DNA of 64,000 nt from Flabesymbios commensalis (GCA_964017125.1 OZ024904.1:3851384-3915383), one strand, 5' to 3'. Counted from the stretch's first letter, positions 25,401 to 35,580 are shown. Made by a program: numbers and translations. The notes: a model not told the origin generated them from the sequence alone.

Positions 25401-25524
25401 ATGTGATTTGTGTCAACGGGGATTTATGTCAGGAAAAATTACCCGTGTTACTGTTTGCCCGAACAATTCTGTGTATAGAAACCATGAAACTACACGTAGA
25501 AATGACAACAAACTTCAAACGTGA
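13223..25524 (+). CDS. BTB/POZ-domain protein with lysine-rich N-terminus; six exons, in-frame TGA in the BTB domain
   Basis: Model: join 13223-13473, 20836-21072, 21620-21854, 22783-22858, 23990-24150, 24712-25524. All splice sites are GT-AG and phases agree (2,2,0,1,0). The first five exons sum to exactly 320 codons. The ATG sits in a good context (aacATGGct). Residues 10-60 are rich in Lys/Arg and may bind nucleic acid or direct nuclear import (inference). Exons 2-5 encode a Ser-rich linker. Exon 6 begins a BTB/POZ domain (LYSYQQSAHLCDVTLISSDG...EFSAHAAVLAAASP), a dimerisation fold of transcription factors and CUL3 adaptors. CxxC pairs near the C-terminus (CEDC, CDLC) suggest a small zinc site. 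An in-frame TGA stands at codon 380 of about 590. With read-through the protein would be about 590 residues. Intron 1 holds the LTR fossil. Exact identity was not recognised. Confidence 0.75.
13825..14400. repeat. Intronic short repeats: 'ttataacggtctactaac' theme and a possible hAT end
   Basis: 13833-13870 contains 'ggaccaacgtcgaagacgttgg', part of a dispersed motif family listed at 55.1-57.8 kb. 14010-14390 has about nine imperfect copies of 'ctactaactgactaa..tgttataacggt'. At 14051 'cagtggcgtatccagggg' followed by a G tract resembles the CAGTGGCG-type terminus of hAT DNA transposons. No opposite end was found. All lies in intron 1 of the BTB gene. Confidence 0.45.
14401..15093. other. Intronic stretch without recognised features
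   Basis: Overlapping short open frames on both strands lack splice sites or domain character. Confidence 0.4.
15094..15362 (+). mobile_element. tRNA-derived SINE, 5'-truncated dimeric copy
   Basis: It begins inside the first tRNA-like module (B-box-like GGTTCGGTTCCTGG) and continues through the linker 'aaatgtttcttcccc'. The second module follows ('gggagcctccgtgaccgaga', 'ggctcgaatttcgaatcc'), then the conserved tail CAGTTTAGCCTATATGTGCA and CATTTCATTT. It matches the complete copy at 2336-2637 in reverse. It abuts the 3' side of the LTR fossil. Confidence 0.85.
15390..16240 (-). pseudogene. Reverse transcriptase and start of RNase H of the LTR fossil
   Basis: Recognisable Ty3/gypsy RT blocks: a 'LVPKPDKSFRFRTDFKKVNS' block, the 'SKFDLLKGYWQIPLT' block and, further on, the RT/RNase H junction (FTWSFEAQNSFDQVKAML, FIKPFRLCVDKSD). 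It sits downstream of the integrase remnants on the same strand. Broken; not expected to be expressed. Confidence 0.85.
16608..16671 (+). mobile_element. 64-bp SINE tail insertion with 11-bp target duplication
   Basis: Only the last part of the SINE is present: CTGGCCCAGTTTAGCCTATA through 'gcccgattcatttcattttt'. It is flanked by TTTAAAATAGT at 16597-16607 and 16672-16682. This is a severely 5'-truncated retrocopy inserted into the older LTR fossil. Confidence 0.88.
17500..18590 (-). pseudogene. Integrase of the LTR fossil
   Basis: The N-terminal zinc-binding region is visible as YCRTCHTCQVIGKPNQ, preceded by LLGVCKTYICVLEHFCWPGL. The core starts with PFSELIIDCVGPLPKRKSGN. A C-terminal part reads MGPFKLIKEKWLDTIEQTGL. 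It lies between the protease and RT regions, which is the unusual order. Broken. Confidence 0.85.
19380..20364 (-). pseudogene. Gag-like and aspartic protease regions of the LTR fossil
   Basis: The gag-like part near 20.36-20.28 kb reads DVDKYFIMFEKVAKSLTWPK, typical of Ty3/gypsy capsid beginnings. A protease-like stretch lies near 19.56-19.40 kb with a D-T-G-A active-site motif followed by a hydrophobic LITGVVGDF block. Fragmentary. Confidence 0.7.
20365..20622. mobile_element. TTAA-flanked foldback MITE (family D)
   Basis: TTAA is at 20365-20368 and 20619-20622. The terminal inverted repeats start AGGTGATCTAT and share 'atagtatgaataatt'. Inside, nested inverted repeats 'ggggtgattggctatcatgtga' pair with 'tcacatgatagccaatcacccc', so almost the whole element can fold. 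It borders the gag end of the LTR fossil and lies about 210 bp before BTB exon 2. Confidence 0.85.
20836..21072 (+). CDS. BTB gene exon 2
   Basis: Acceptor 'ctttaatcag|G', donor 'CCTAG|GTGAGT', phase 2 in and out, 237 nt. The junction with exon 1 gives ...LDWWEVRKKLHPAIYPDSFE. The rest is acidic and Ser-rich (SKVTDLHETHDTSKYVALSK). No domain recognised. Confidence 0.75.
21128..21185. mobile_element. MITE family B-like scrap in intron 2
   Basis: 'gaagttgtgtatcgctaccg' and then 'caaatgggtgcaaattatt' parallel 'gaagttgtggatcgcgtcag...caagtgggtgaaaattca' of the family B MITEs. Diverged and short. Confidence 0.4.
21620..21854 (+). CDS. BTB gene exon 3 (Ser-rich linker)
   Basis: Acceptor 'tttgatatag|A', donor 'CACGAG|GTATAT' (GTATAT is weak but usable). 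Phase 2 in and 0 out, 235 nt. It reads YKSGKKSSHFPSKATALDTS and continues Ser/Asp/Asn-rich to NNQQQHE. Low complexity suggests a disordered linker. Confidence 0.7.
21900..22780. other. BTB gene intron 3, no clear element
   Basis: Contains 'ccgtcgtagacggtgggccaac' (21908-21930), a member of the dispersed 'gtcgtagacg/gggccaac' motif family. No exon or RNA gene was seen in the remainder. Confidence 0.4.
22783..22858 (+). CDS. BTB gene exon 4 (small)
   Basis: Acceptor 'ttgaaag|G', donor 'ACTG|GTAAGA', phase 0 in and 1 out, 76 nt. It reads DWNMNAKSYRDYNDCGDQFK then TTVTT. The acceptor has a weak pyrimidine tract, but both phases fit the neighbours. Confidence 0.65.
22945..23310. mobile_element. 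Large TTAA-flanked foldback element, arms about 150 bp (family E)
   Basis: TTAA is at 22945-22948 and 23307-23310. The outer ends are AGGGACTGGCCCAGGCTA and its complement. Arms match along 'aatcggtgattttatttcg', 'catatgatgtaagcatgta', 'gactagaactgcaaattttt' and 'agatatagagacgaaatt'. The near-perfect arms suggest a fairly recent or gene-converted copy. A diverged half copy is at 57975-58155. Confidence 0.9.
23691..23938. mobile_element. TTAA-flanked MITE, family F, copy 1
   Basis: TTAA is at 23691-23694 and 23935-23938. It has a near-perfect internal hairpin 'tatacgtcagaatctgacgt' around 'ctgtag'. It shares layout and motifs ('gtattcaaatgaa', 'ccctgcactgaaag') with 28298-28528. A related part lies at 40980-41122. 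Confidence 0.8.
23990..24150 (+). CDS. BTB gene exon 5
   Basis: Acceptor 'tacttttag|A', donor 'TTCTCT|GTAAGA', phase 1 in and 0 out, 161 nt. It reads SENSTLLLSQTCKTRPMLTQ, then a predicted helix-rich acidic stretch AKLLEPVEEALFGDFDEKDL. It begins just 51 bp after a MITE ends. Confidence 0.75.
24245..24565. mobile_element. Foldback element, family C, diverged copy
   Basis: 'gattcctcagtcaattctgaa', 'ccaattttcgtgaaattttg', 'tttatttatttact' and 'gtgaatccaactata' repeat the order seen in 12545-12965. More decayed, and in intron 5 of the BTB gene. Confidence 0.6.
24712..25524 (+). CDS. BTB gene exon 6: BTB/POZ domain and CxxC tail, with internal TGA
   Basis: The acceptor 'tatttttacag|ATG' is strong and phase 0. 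The domain reads LYSYQQSAHLCDVTLISSDG, then VEFSAHAAVLAAASPDLEQK. The core H-A-A-V-L-A-A-x-S-P corresponds to the BTB signature. TGA at 24889-24891 follows ECP. The same frame then stays open for 210 codons and continues BTB-like (ALSSTETENFIRFSYTGAHS, as in 'F..ll.fiYTG'). A CGA-to-TGA change at a CpG is the simplest cause, since Arg would fit ECP-R-GNY. Near the C-terminus CEDC and CDLC pairs, 40 residues apart, may form a zinc site. The frame ends at 25522-25524. AATAAA occurs at 25811. Confidence 0.75.
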
Positions 25525-25931
25525 CATAATGCATGGTCTTTATATCTGATTGTAGGTGAATATTGTGTCAGAAATGTCAACTTTAATTGGGTAAAAAATG
25601 GTAGTCAGTTAAGTTTCTGATATTTTCTTTGATATATAGCAGAGGCTCTGTTGTGGGTGTCTCAATATATGCAGCTGTTTTGACCTGTTTTTTCGATAAT
25701 TACATCAAGACATTTTTCATAAAGTCACAGCATCAGAGCATGCTAATAAATGATAATACATTTCAATTAATTCCATTCCGTTTAATATATAAAATCCTTA
25801 GGTTTGTGTCAATAAATTAAATCCACATCATTTTCTGGCGAAATGAAAATCAGTGTTTCTCAAATAAATATTATAGAATGTCTTACTTTTCTGTTATCAA
25901 TTTTATTGCTTAGCCCTTCTCCTCAGATCAT
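25525..25931 (+). other. Probable 3' UTR of the BTB gene
   Basis: AT-rich sequence after the stop, with AATAAA at about 25811 and AAATAAATA at about 25862. No further exon was seen. Confidence 0.4.
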
Positions 25932-26011
25932 TTCGTCCCGTTGGATATGCAAGGGTGTATCTGCCACTTTGTGAAGTGGCAGATACACCCTCTCATATCC
26001 AAGGGGACGAA
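25932..26011. repeat. Near-perfect 38-bp-arm hairpin
   Basis: The left arm 25932-25969 (ends 'gggtgtatctgccactt') and right arm 25974-26011 (starts 'aagtggcagatacaccc') are inverted copies with a 4-base loop and only a few mismatches. It could be a tiny foldback element or a structured 3' UTR or pre-miRNA-like hairpin. Confidence 0.8.
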
Positions 26012-26026
26012 TTGTTCTTCATAATT

Positions 26027-26230
26027 TTTACATTATTGGACTTATTCCTATACTGTATTAACATCAAAACGGATCTGAGCGTTCCCCAGTGTGTGTCCGC
26101 GTGTCCTAAATGTGTCTCAAGGACATCTTGTCAACAACGGCAGCAATCATAGATTCAGTTTTCTGTCATTACATTGCATACATTACGATCAGCAAATGGT
26201 GTTTTTGAATAAGCATTCCGTTCTCTATTT
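26027..26230 (+). repeat. Single-copy paralogue of the 34-bp minisatellite locus
   Basis: The left flank 'tacattattgg...tgtattaacat', one to two units ('aaaacggatctgagcgttccccagtgtgtgtcc') and the right flank 'acggcagca...attcagttttctgtcat...aataagcattc' match the flanks of the array at 28.79-31.41 kb. The array is absent here, so this copy shows the unexpanded state. Confidence 0.75.
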
Positions 26231-28297
26231 CTTCAGTTATTAGTGGTTATGACGCTTTTTCTTGACAATTTCACCACATCTCAACAGCTTAGCTGCTAAT
26301 CTGTGTGGAGCGCCATTCGTTTCTCTTTGACTATATTGCCTATTCAACTGAGTACAATGCCTGCCATAAGTTCGAAATATGCCAATATATTGATATAGCT
26401 ACATTACATAATTTTTTTAAATTGTCAAATAAAATTATGCTGATCCTTTTTTCGTAACTGCCCACATGATAAAAGAAATATTTGACCACGTTCCACAGTT
26501 TTCACTGAGCAAAAAAAATGCTGTGCTGGATCAAAACCTGTTGTTGTGACCTCAAATGTTGCAAATGACAGAAGGGATACAGAATCCAAAACATCACCCA
26601 GACACTTGAACTTTTTGAAGCAGCTGAAGAAAACTACGGAGATGAACGTTCCTGAGAGTTTTAGTTTTTAGATACATCAGGGCACCAAACGAGTGTCCCG
26701 CAATACAGTAACAGTAGCAAATATACCACATATGCACATAACAATCAGAAATTTGGGCATAGCCTTCTTAAATCTACGAGGGAGTCATTGAAGAAGAACA
26801 TTTTTGATGGATTCTCATCCTTATAGCTATGAAACTTTCATTTTTACCCTCGGTGCGCCCTATGAGGAAGTGCAGGGCAGGCAAACAAAACTTCACCCAG
26901 GTTTTACCCTGGGCAAACTAGCGCAGCCTTTTCCAGGTATCGAAATTCTGAGAGATTCCCACATTTTTTTGTCCAAACAGTCTTAATAATGTCCTCCGGA
27001 ACTTCCTCATGTTTTGTATTTTTTTACAAAAATTAAAAAAATGGCACCCGCATAAAACAATTATCAAAAGGGGCCATAGCATGCCTGTTCCACTTGCCTC
27101 TTCAAGCACTTGTTGCAACAATTACGGAATAAAACGCGAGAGCTGGTATATTTTTCGTATTGCGAGAAATCTAATGATGGGAACCCTCAGAAAAGGTGAT
27201 AAAAGTGCCATTCAAAACAAATAATGTTTTTAATTCTACAATGCTGGCTTCATTTCTACCAGTAATAGTGAACAAAAACAACAAACAAACAGAGAAAAAT
27301 ATGTATTTTATTGCACTGTCTCACAAATTCACATAAATCCTGAAAAAAGCACAAAAAAACCATCAAAATCACTTTTTGTGATGTACCTAATTGATAATTA
27401 GACAGAATGAAAGTTGAAAGCTGTGGGAAACTAGCATATGTTTTACATGAGAAAATAAACCCATTAGGATATTGATAAAATATTTTGCCATAATATATAT
27501 TGCATTTGAAAACCATACTGTCATAGTACATTGTGTGTTTTCAGTGTTTATAGTTAGAACCTTTTCCACTCCAGGCCGAGCCGTGGCTGAAACAACGGGG
27601 ATGGTGTCAGCCTAGTCCTGTCCTGACCGAGATATTTTGGTTCTAAAGTATCAAGATTCGTGTGATTTAACATTGATTTTTGTCCTTTGTAGTGATAGGC
27701 AATTCACGTATAATTTATATATTTCTGGTTTGAAATATGACGAAATAACGTCACAAAAAAGATTATATCGTTAACATGGCTAATCTGTCGGTAATTCAGT
27801 AACATACTATTTTATATCTTCTTATTTTATATCATACTATCATTTGGGTGGCTCTATGAGGTTATATGTAGGCCTAATACATTTAGGCGTAAATACAACA
27901 CACATTTATCATGTTTATAGAGAGACAATGATTATAGGAGACAATTGATTCCTCCGGTAAAAGTAAACCTCGCCACGACACAATAGAACATAGTCAACCT
28001 CATATTATATTTTGAGCAAGCTTGCCCAAGAGATGCGAGCTTCATCAGACTAATATCGCAACAACTTTGAAAAAAAATAAACAGACAAAATACTTTTGTT
28101 GGTTTTTAGTCTGCGACACGCGATCCAGAGGAAAATTCCGATGTCGCCTTTTGTGATAAAAATCTGTCTTTTTAAACAACTAAACTATAAATGATAGAAG
28201 TAATATTTGAAACGTCGTAGTGATGGAAGGTTTAGAGTGTCACTCCTATTGTTACCAAATAATTTAGCAGTCGTGATAATCAACTGAGGTCACTGTT
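26231..28297. other. Intergenic stretch without recognised genes
   Basis: No exon with splice support was found. The overlapping open frames near 26.8-27.2 kb and 27.25-27.57 kb lie on both strands and have no domain character. Confidence 0.45.
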
Positions 28298-28528
28298 TTA
28301 ACCTTTTCAGTGCGGAAAATGAATTCAACATTAATTATACAAGCGCCACACCGAATTAACTTTAAATTTGAAATCGCCATAAATGGTTAAGATAGCTCTT
28401 TCCGTTTCATTTGAATACTTATTTCATGTGTCTACGGCCATTATAAATACATACTCTTTCAGGGCGGGGATCGACTTTAGACGTCAAATTGTGACGTCTA
28501 AAGTCAATCCCCGCACTGAAAGGGTTAA
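28298..28528. mobile_element. TTAA-flanked MITE, family F, copy 2
   Basis: TTAA is at 28298-28301 and 28525-28528. The termini are CCTTTTCAGTGCGG and the complement of CCGCACTGAAAGGG. It contains a hairpin 'gactttagacgtcaaattgt' / 'gacgtctaaagtc'. Opposite in orientation to 23691-23938. Confidence 0.85.
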
Positions 28529-28785
28529 GTACGATTTGAATTTGTTCAATAGATTAGAAAAAAAAGTGAGTACCTGTATTATATTTTCTTTCATTTGTTA
28601 CCGGAACTCAGTTTAATTATTATGACATTTATTTACAGAAAATGCGATATTAAAATTAGCTAAAATGTTTTGGATAATTCGTTTGTCAGTGAGTTTTATC
28701 ATGTAAAAACTATTCTTTATTATCTGATTATTGTTATTATTACATTATTGGAACTCATAAACTCATTCCAATCATGTATTAACAT

Positions 28786-31411
28786 GTTCACAAAACGGCT
28801 TTCTGGGCACTGCTAGTGTGTGTCACAAACGGCTTTCTGGGCACTGCTAGTGTGTGTCCCAAACGGATTTCTGGGCACTGCTAGTGTGTGTCCCAAACGG
28901 ATTTCTGGGCTCTGCTAGTGTGTGTCCCAAACGGATTTCTGGGCGCTGCTAGTGTGTGTCCCAAACGGATTTCTGGGCTCTGCTAGTGTGTGTCCCAAAC
29001 GGATTTCTGGGCACTGCTAGTGTGTGTCCCAAACGGCTTTCTGGGCACTGCTAGTGTGTGTCCCAAACGGCTTTCTGGGCTCTGCTAGTGTGTGTTCCAA
29101 ACGGATTTCTGGGCACTGCTAGTGTGTGTCCCAAACGGATTTCTGGGCACTGCTAGTGTGTGTCCCAAACGGATTTCTGGGCACTGCTAGTGTGTGTCCC
29201 AAACGGATTTCTGGGCACTGCTAGTGTGTGTCCCAAACGGCTTTCTGGGCACTGCTAGTGTGTGTCCCAAACGGATTTCTGGGCACTGCTAGTGTGTGTC
29301 CCAAACGGATTTCTGGGCACTGCTAGTGTGTGTCCCAAACGGATTTCTGGGCACTGCTAGTGTGTGTCCCAAACGGATTTCTGGGCGCTGCTAGAGTGTG
29401 TCCCAAACGGATTTCTGGGCACTGCTAGTGTGTGTCCCAAACGGATTTCTGGGCTCTGCTAGTGTGTGTCCCAAACGGATTTCTGTGCAGTGCTAGTGTG
29501 TGTCTCAAATAGATTTCTGGGCGCTGCTAGTGTGTGTCCCTAACAGATTTCTGGGCGCTGCTAGTGTGTGTCCCAAACGGATTTCTGGGCGCTGCTAGTG
29601 TGTGTCCCTAACAGATTTCTGGGCGCTGCTAGTGTGTGTCCCAAATGGATTTCTGGGCACTGCTAGTGTGTTTCCCAAATGGATTTCTGAGCGCTGCTAG
29701 TGTGTGTCCAAAACGTATTTATGGGCGCTGCTAGTGTGTGTCCCAAACGGATTTCTGGGCGCTGCTAGTGTGTGTCCCTAACAGATTTCTGGGCGCTGCT
29801 AGTGTGTGTACCAAACGGATTTCTGGGCGCTGCTAGTGTGTGTCCCTAACAGATTTCTGGGCGCTGCTAGTGTGTGTCCCAAATGGATTTCTGGGCACTG
29901 CTAGTGTGTGTCCCAAACGGATTTCTGGGCACTGCTAGTGTGTGTCCCAAACGGATTTCTGGGCACTGCTAGTGTGTGTCCCAAACGGCTTTCTGGGCAC
30001 TGCTAGTGTGTGTCCCAAACGGATTTCTGGGCACTGCTAGTGTGTGTCCCAAACGGATTTCTGGGCACTGCTAGTGTGTGTCCCAAACGGATTTCTGGGC
30101 ACTGCTAGTGTGTGTCCCAAACGGATTTCTGGGCGCTGCTAGAGTGTGTCCCAAACGGATTTCTGGGCACTGCTAGTGTGTGTCCCAAACGGATTTCTGG
30201 GCTCTGCTAGTGTGTGTCCCAAACGGATTTCTGTGCAGTGCTAGTGTGTGTCTCAAATAGATTTCTGGGCGCTGCTAGTGTGTGTCCCTAACAGATTTCT
30301 GGGCGCTGCTAGTGTGTGTCCCAAACGGATTTCTGGGCGCTGCTAGTGTGTGTCCCTAACAGATTTCTGGGCGCTGCTAGTGTGTGTCCCAAATGGATTT
30401 CTGGGCACTGCTAGTGTGTTTCCCAAATGGATTTCTGAGCGCTGCTAGTGTGTGTCCAAAACGTATTTATGGGCGCTGCTAGTGTGTGTCCCAAACGGAT
30501 TTCTGGGCGCTGCTAGTGTGTGTCCCTAACAGATTTCTGGGCGCTGCTAGTGTGTGTACCAAACGGATTTCTGGGCGCTGCTAGTGTGTGTCCCTAACAG
30601 ATTTCTGGGCGCTGCTAGTGTGTGTCCCAAATGGATTTCTGGGCACTGCTAGTGTGTGTCCCTAACAGATTTCTGGTCGCTGCTAGTGTGTGTCCCTAAC
30701 AGATTTCTGGGCGCTGCTAGTGTGTGTCCCAAACGGATTTCTGGGCGCTGCTAGTGTGTGTCCCAAACAGATTTCTGGGCGCTGCTAGTGTGTGTCCCAA
30801 ATGGAATTCTGGGCGCTGCTAATGTGTGTCCCTAACAGATTTCTGGTCGCTGCTAGTGTGTGTCCCAAATGGATTTCTGGGCGCTGCTAGTGTGTGTCCC
30901 TAACATATTCCTGGGCGCTGCTAGTGTGTGTCCCAAATGGATTTCTGGGCACTGCTAGTGTGTGTCTCAAGTGGATTTCTGGGCGCTGCTAGTGTGTCCT
31001 AAACGGATTTCTGGGCACTGCTAGTGTGTGTCCCTAACAGATTTCTGGGCGCTGCTAGTGTGTGTCCCAAATGGATTTCTGGGCGCTGCTAGTGTGTGTC
31101 TCAAATGGATTTCTGGGCGCTGCTAGTGTGTGTCCTAAACGGATTTCTGGGCACTGCTAGTGTGTGTCCCAAATGGATTTCTGGGCGCTGCTAGTGTGTG
31201 TCCCTAACAGATTTCAGGGCGCTGCTAGTGTGTGTCCCAAATGGATTTCTGGGTACTGCTAGTGTGTGTCCGAAATGGATTTCTGGGCACTGCTAGTGTG
31301 TGTCCCAAATGGATTTCTGGGCACTGCTAGTGTGTCCTAAACGGATTTCTGGGCTCTGCTTATGTGTGTCCCAAACGGATTTCTGAGCTCTGCTAGTGTG
31401 TGTCCAAAACG
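28786..31411 (+). repeat. 34-bp minisatellite, about 77 units, with 748-bp higher-order duplication
   Basis: The unit is 'aaacggatttctgggcactg' plus 'ctagtgtgtgtccc'. Rare variants recur exactly 748 bp apart: 'ctagagtgtg' at 29391 and 30139, 'tgtgtgtccaaaacgta' at 29701 and 30449, and 'taccaaacgg' at 29809 and 30557. Twenty-two units were therefore duplicated as a block (about 29160-29907 and 29908-30655). Flanks match 26027-26230. Confidence 0.92.
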
Positions 31412-31879
31412 GCTTTCACTGACATTTTGTAAAAAACGGCAGCATTTATAAATTCAGTTTTCTGTCATCACATCGGATATAGTATGCCCAGCAAATCGTG
31501 TTTCTGAATAAGCATTCAGTTCTGTACAAGCTGGTATTCTTGTATTATAGTGTTAATTTCAATAAAAACTTCATTTCTGAATAATAATACAACATCGTCT
31601 GCGTGCTGTGAATTTTGTATACAAGTCTTTTTTTATCACTAAATGCAATAGATGTATTCAATATTTTTTTTAAGTCGTGGGTAGTGGTAGCGAGACACAA
31701 AATGGTAAAAAATTAAATAAATATCAGGATAGGAAGTTTGTTAGAGTCTCCCCTAATTATTAATTCACAACGGCCATGTTTGTCGTATATACGTTCATGT
31801 GAACCTCTGTCCTAAATCTTCTGACGGACACCACCGGGAATAAAAGTTGTCCTATGATGTCCGTTGCTCAGTCCGGTCA
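31412..31879. other. Right flank of the 34-bp array, non-genic
   Basis: 31430-31540 is homologous to 26130-26230. Further on, 'aagtcgtgggtagtggtagcg' (about 31672) faintly resembles MITE family B. No gene. Confidence 0.4.
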
Positions 31880-34250
31880 AGTGTGAAAGTGCATTAACAT
31901 CACAGATAAATGGAGAGGAACATTTGATTTTAATGATGACATGTGGGGGTCATTAACATCACAGATAAATGGAGAGGAACATTTGATTTCACTGATGACA
32001 TATGGGGGTCTTTAACATCACACATAAATGGAGAGGAACTTTTGATTTCACTGATGACATGTGGAGGTCATTAACATCACAGATAAATGGAGAGGAACAT
32101 TTGATTTTACTGACGACATGTGGGGGTCAATAACATCACAGATAAATGGAGAGGGACATTTGATTTTACTGATGACTTGTGGGGGTCAATAATATCACAG
32201 ATAAATGGAGAGGAACATTTGATTTTACTGATGACTTGTGGGGGTCAATAATATCACATATAAGTGGAGAGGAACATTTGATTTTACTCATGACATGTGG
32301 AGCTCATTAACATCACAGACAAATGGAGAGGAACATTTGATTTCACTGATGACATGTGGGGGTCATTAACATCACAGATAAATGGAGAGGAACATTTGAT
32401 TTCACTGATGACATGTGGGGGTCATTAATATCACATATAAGTGGAGAGGAACATTTGATTTCACTGATGACATGTGGGGGTCTTTAACATCACAGATAAA
32501 TGGAGAGGAACATTTGATTTCACTGATGACATGTGGGGGTCATTAACATCACAGATAAATGGAGAGGGACATTTGATTTCACTGATGACATGTGGAGGTC
32601 ATTAACATCACAGATAATTGGAGAGGAACATTTGATTTCACTGATGACATGTGGGGGTCATTAATATCACATATAAGTGGAGAGGAACATTTGATTTTAC
32701 TGATGACTTGTGGGGGTCATTAATATCACATATAAGTGGAGAGGAACATTTGATTTCACTGATGACATGTGGAGCTCATTAACATCACAGACAAATGGAG
32801 AGGAACATTTGATTTCACTGATGACATGTGGGGGTCATTAACATCACAGATAAATGGAGAGGAACATTTGATTTCACTGATGACATGTGGGGGTCATTAA
32901 CATCACAGATAAATGGAGAGGAACATTTGATTTCACTGATGACATTTGTAGGTCATTAACATCACAGATAAATGGAGAGGAACATTTGATTTCACTGATG
33001 ACATGTGGGGGTCATTAACATCACAGATAAATGGAGAGGAACATTTGATTTCACTGATGACATGTGGGGGTCATTAACATCACAGATAAATGGAGAGGAA
33101 CATTTGATTTCACTGATGACATGTGGGGGTCATTAATATCACATATAAGTGGAGAGGAACATTTGATTTCACTGATGACATGTGGGGGTCATTAATATCA
33201 CATATAAATGGAGAGGAACATTTGATTTTACTGATGACATGTGGGGGTCATTAACATCACAGATAAATGGAGAGAAACATTTGATTTCACTGATGACATG
33301 TGGGGGTCATTAACATCACAGATAAATGGAGAGGAACATTTGATTTTACTGATGACATGTGGGGGTCATTAACATCACAGATAAATGGAGAGGAACATTT
33401 GATTTTACTGACGACATGTGGGGGTCAGTAACATCACAGATAATTGGAGATGAACATTTAATTTTACTGATGACATTTGTAGGTCATTAACATCACAGAT
33501 AAATGGAGAGGAACATTTGATTTTACTGATGACATGTGGGGGTCATTAACATCACAGATAAATGAAGAGGAACATTTGATTTCACTGATGACATGTGGGG
33601 GTCATTAACATCACAGATAAATGGAGAGGAACATTTGATTTCACTGATGACATGTGGGGGACATTAATATCAAATATAAGTGGAGAGGAACATTTGATTT
33701 CACTGATGACATGTGGGGGTCATTAACATCACAGATAAATGGAGAGGAACATTTGATTTTACTGATGCCATGTGGGGGTCAGTAACATCACAGATAAATG
33801 GAGAGGAACATTTGATTTCACTGATGACATGTGGGGGTCATTAATATCACATATAAATGGAGAGGAACATTTGATTTTACTGAAGACATGTGGAGCTCAT
33901 TAACATCACAGATAAATGGAGAGGAACATTTGATTTCACTGATGACATGTGGGGGTCATTAATATCACATATAAATGGAGAGGAACATTTGATTTTACTG
34001 AAGACATGTGGAGCTCATTAACATCACAGATAAATGGAGATGAACATTTGATTTTACTGATGACATGTGGGGGTCAGTAACATCACAGATAATTGGAGAG
34101 GAACATTTGATTTCACTGATGACATGTGGAGGTCATTAACATCACAGATAAATGGAGAGGAACATTTGATTTCACTGATGACATGTGGAGGTCATTACCA
34201 TCACAGAAAATTGGAGAGGAACATTTTATTTCACTGATGACATGTGGGGG
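31880..34250 (+). repeat. 59-bp minisatellite, about 40 units
   Basis: The unit is 'gtgggggtcattaacatcac' + 'agataaatggagaggaacat' + 'ttgatttcactgatgacat'. Alternatives at fixed positions (aacatcacaga/aatatcacata, tttcactg/ttttactg, gggggtca/gagctcatt) recur in blocks, indicating repeated unequal exchange or slippage. No coding signal. Confidence 0.92.
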
Positions 34251-35279
34251 TACAATATTGTCTGGTGTTTTAGTTTCCTATATTACACTGCTTTAATTAG
34301 AACCTAAATAAACAACTTTTTGAAATTGGTAATGCAAATTCGAAATTGTGTAATTTTTGTTGCAACGTGGATACAATAATTCACATATGTTGGATTTAAT
34401 ATCAAAACGTCCGGAATAATTTTATTAGTCGGAGAACTGCATTTCACGAAGAAACCTTAGTGCCTTTAATAAATAAAAACATCATATTTTGTATCATTCC
34501 AAGAACATTTGTTTGAACAATTACAATCTAAAAGCAATTTTTGTTTATTCGCAGATAATTACTGAAACACAAAACAGTTAAATTCGCTTTATTTAAAATA
34601 CTTGATTTATTATTATGGAGACTAGCCTAGTTTTTTTTGTCAAAAAATCTAAGCTTGTCTGGAGCATCTACAAGTGGTTAATTTTATTATTATTTTATTT
34701 GACTAAAGTATTTTAACAAAAAAAAAACGTTGAAATTCAATCACTATTTGTAACTGGAAATGTTTGAATTAGTGATAGACATGGCTAGAACTGGGTGATG
34801 TCTGTGGCGACAACTCACCTAAATTGTAAACGGTATTTGGGATATATGTTGAATAATATGTGATTTTTATTAAAATTGATGATGGGGGATGGGGGATCAT
34901 ATTGCAAAAATTGCGATTAAAGGCTGATTCCACACGGGGGTTCTTGAGGAGAAATTCAAAGGCATGTCCCTCAAAATTAAAAGAGATATTTTTGCATATT
35001 TTTCAATGGTTTTGATGGTCACTTTTGAAATACCATTGTTTTGTATGGGATCAATACAGGCAAGGTGATATCGATACATTACACAAAATTGAAATAGCTA
35101 CTGCACGATTCGTAACAAAAAACTATCAGCTAAAATCAAGGGTGACAGTTTTTATTCAAGATCTAGGCTGGACTGACTGAAAAACTAGAAGAAAGAACTT
35201 CAGACTAACAAAATTGTAAACACTTCTGAATGAATTAATCGTTATGCCTGTCAGTGACCTCTTAACCTCAGCAAACGGT
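34251..35279. other. AT-rich non-genic stretch
   Basis: No features recognised. The minus-strand frame at 34897-35079 lacks support. Confidence 0.4.
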
Positions 35280-35580
35280 GGACATAAACAATCATTCAAA
35301 CACATTACAGCTGAAACCGCGCTGCGACAAAATGCATTTTGTACAAAACTAAAACGATTGGAATCATCTGCCACCAGCTGCTGTTGAATCCAGATCAATA
35401 GCGGCTTTCAAGAGCCAGCTGAGCGATTAGTCCGGTTGGCCGCTCAGCACCATCCCTTTGCTGATACACCATTTAGGAAAACTGCGGAGTATCAAAGTCA
35501 ATATGACAAAGTCGAAATCAATACATCATGTTATACAGGGGGTGATAGAAAATGCATGTAACACAAGTATAAAATGACCA
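35280..35580 (+). mobile_element. Remnant of a LINE reverse-transcriptase C-terminus
   Basis: On the plus strand, 35355-35425 reads NDWNHLPPAAVESRSIAAFK then SQL. This matches the usual end of many non-LTR retrotransposon ORF2 proteins ('vv..WN.LP..vv.a.sl..FK..L'). The frame is interrupted upstream ('KMHFVQN' then a stop), so only a decayed 3' fragment remains. The clade cannot be assigned. Confidence 0.5.

Noticed and set aside
28786-34250. CRISPR-like arrays
   Set aside because: Units follow each other without unique spacers and the DNA is eukaryotic. These are minisatellites.
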